From Hyphomonadaceae bacterium UBA7672 (GTDB taxonomy: Bacteria > Pseudomonadota > Alphaproteobacteria > Caulobacterales > Hyphomonadaceae): 26,227 nt of DNA. Made by a program: the position numbers and the translations under genes. The stretch lies in contig DLHI01000027.1 in NCBI GenBank assembly GCA_002483135.1, forward strand, positions 1 to 26,227, written 5' to 3'. Shown one piece after another: positions 25,211-26,227 of the stretch. Every line of letters starts with the position of its first letter. The first letter of the stretch is position 1. Below the pieces are notes generated by a model. It was not told the origin of the DNA and ran no database searches. It was given only the letters and a program-made list of their open reading frames with translations.

Positions 25211-26227
25211 ATGGCTAGCGAAGCAACACATGCGGCCGGGCATGGCCACGATCATGCTCATGACCATGCGCACGATCATCACGATCCGAAGTGGTACAGC
25301 CCCGCGCGGTGGCTGTTCTCCACTAACCACAAGGACATCGGGACGCTGTACCTGATCTTCGCGATGTGCGCGGGGATCGTGGGCTTCGTGTTCTCAGGCT
25401 TCATGCGGGCCGAGCTCGCCGAGCCGGGCCTGCAGCTGTTCAACGGAACGGCGTTCGGCGGTTTCTTCGGCACCGAGCACAACTACAACGTCATCACCAC
25501 GATGCACGGCCTGATCATGATCTTCTTCATGGTCATGCCCGCGCTGATCGGCGGCTTCGGCAACTGGTTCGTGCCGCTGATGATCGGCGCGCCCGACATG
25601 GCGATGCCGCGCATGAACAACATCTCGTTCTGGCTGCTGCCGGTTTCGTTCTTCCTGCTGATCCTGTCGATGTTTGTGCCGGGCCCTGCGGGCGCCAACG
25701 GCTTCGGCGGCGGCTGGGTTCTCTATCCGCCGCTGTCGAGCGCGACGGGCCACCCGGGCCTTGCGATGGACCTCGTGATCTTCTCGCTGCACGTGGCGGG
25801 TATCTCGTCGATCCTTGGCGCGATCAACTTCATCGTGACGATCCTCAACATGCGCGCTCCGGGCATGACGCTGCACAAGATGCCGCTGTTCGCCTGGTCG
25901 GTGCTGGTGACGGCGTTCCTGCTGGTGCTCGCGCTGCCGGTTCTCGCCGGCGCGCTGACGATGCTGCTGACGGACCGCAACTTCGGCTCGAAGTTCTTCG
26001 AGGTGTCGGGCGGCGGCGATCCGATCATGTTCCAGCACCTGTTCTGGTTCTTCGGTCACCCTGAAGTCTACATCATGATCCTGCCGGGCTTCGGCATCAT
26101 CAGCCACGTCGTCTCGACGTTCTCGAAGAAGCCGGTGTTCGGCTATCTCGCCATGGCCTACGCCATGGTGGCGATCGGCTTCATCGGCTTCGTCGTGTGG
26201 GCGCACCACATGTACACGGTCGGCATG
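25211..26227 (+). CDS. coxA: Cytochrome c oxidase subunit I (3' end cut by window)
   Basis: The first 339 residues of the catalytic haem-copper subunit that reduces oxygen and pumps protons; the frame runs off the right edge. His99 (TTMHGLIM) is a haem a ligand; His283 and Tyr287 (GHPEVY) give the CuB ligand and its cross-linked Tyr; His332 and His333 (WAHHMY) complete CuB. Glu285 and the D-channel segment APDMAMPRMNN (127-137) point to the A1 type. GGGAG with 8-nt spacing supports ATG 25211. The first 24 residues hold nine histidines (H7, 11, 13, 15, 17, 19, 21, 23, 24) alternating with Asp, Ala and Gly, a tail that lies on the cytoplasmic side. The rest of the operon (ctaB, ctaG, coxC) would be expected beyond the edge. 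Confidence 0.97.
   Translation, partial: MASEATHAAGHGHDHAHDHAHDHHDPKWYSPARWLFSTNHKDIGTLYLIFAMCAGIVGFVFSGFMRAELAEPGLQLFNGTAFGGFFGTEHNYNVITTMHGLIMIFFMVMPALIGGFGNWFVPLMIGAPDMAMPRMNNISFWLLPVSFFLLILSMFVPGPAGANGFGGGWVLYPPLSSATGHPGLAMDLVIFSLHVAGISSILGAINFIVTILNMRAPGMTLHKMPLFAWSVLVTAFLLVLALPVLAGALTMLLTDRNFGSKFFEVSGGGDPIMFQHLFWFFGHPEVYIMILPGFGIISHVVSTFSKKPVFGYLAMAYAMVAIGFIGFVVWAHHMYTVGM

Overview
The window looks like ordinary chromosomal DNA of a GC-rich alphaproteobacterium, most likely from the Caulobacterales (Caulobacter/Hyphomonas side). I infer this from protein style and gene order: maoC-ribF-ileS-lspA-DUF3035-M16-M16, ubiA next to rsmE and gshA, tldD next to coxBA, a plant/alphaproteobacterial-type GshA, and candidate promoters resembling the Caulobacter housekeeping consensus (TTGACGS-N10-14-GCTANAWC). 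The genus cannot be fixed by eye. I see no insertion sequence, phage gene, CRISPR array, tRNA or rRNA. Layout: (1) 1-1340 holds a non-coding left edge with a palindromic repeat, then a cheY-cheZ pair on the minus strand ending in a clear intrinsic terminator. (2) 1541-9786 is a long plus-strand run: MaoC hydratase, RibF (FMN/FAD synthesis), IleRS, signal peptidase II, a DUF3035 (BamF-like) lipoprotein, and two M16 peptidase-family proteins, one with the zinc motif and one without. The last five genes are almost gapless; lspA would process the lipoproteins encoded just after it, so this half is an envelope-biogenesis unit. (3) 9790-17662 is a compact block where the strand flips repeatedly: a small secreted protein (-), mutL (+), rnhB (-), qor plus a CPBP membrane protease (+), rsmD (-), tadA (+), then ubiA and a DUF3298/RsiV-like membrane protein (-). 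All four convergent junctions have overlapping or nearly touching stops, and the divergent junctions are about 40-50 bp. Most of these genes maintain DNA, rRNA or tRNA. (4) 17707-21943 is plus strand: rsmE, gshA and a POT-family peptide transporter, closed by a strong terminator. (5) 22015-24100 is minus strand: the TldD metalloprotease and a secreted TPR protein. (6) From about 24220 to the right edge is the start of an aa3-type cytochrome c oxidase operon: coxB complete, coxA cut by the window edge just after its CuB His-His pair. I did not find a convincing undescribed system. The points most worth a second look are the periplasmic EGQRY-repeat insertion and extra N-terminal helix of the POT transporter, the histidine-rich tail of CoxA, the active/inactive M16 pair beside lspA and a BamF-like lipoprotein, the RsiV-like membrane protein with no sigma factor nearby, the five-codon mini-ORF in front of maoC, and the packed strand-alternating block.
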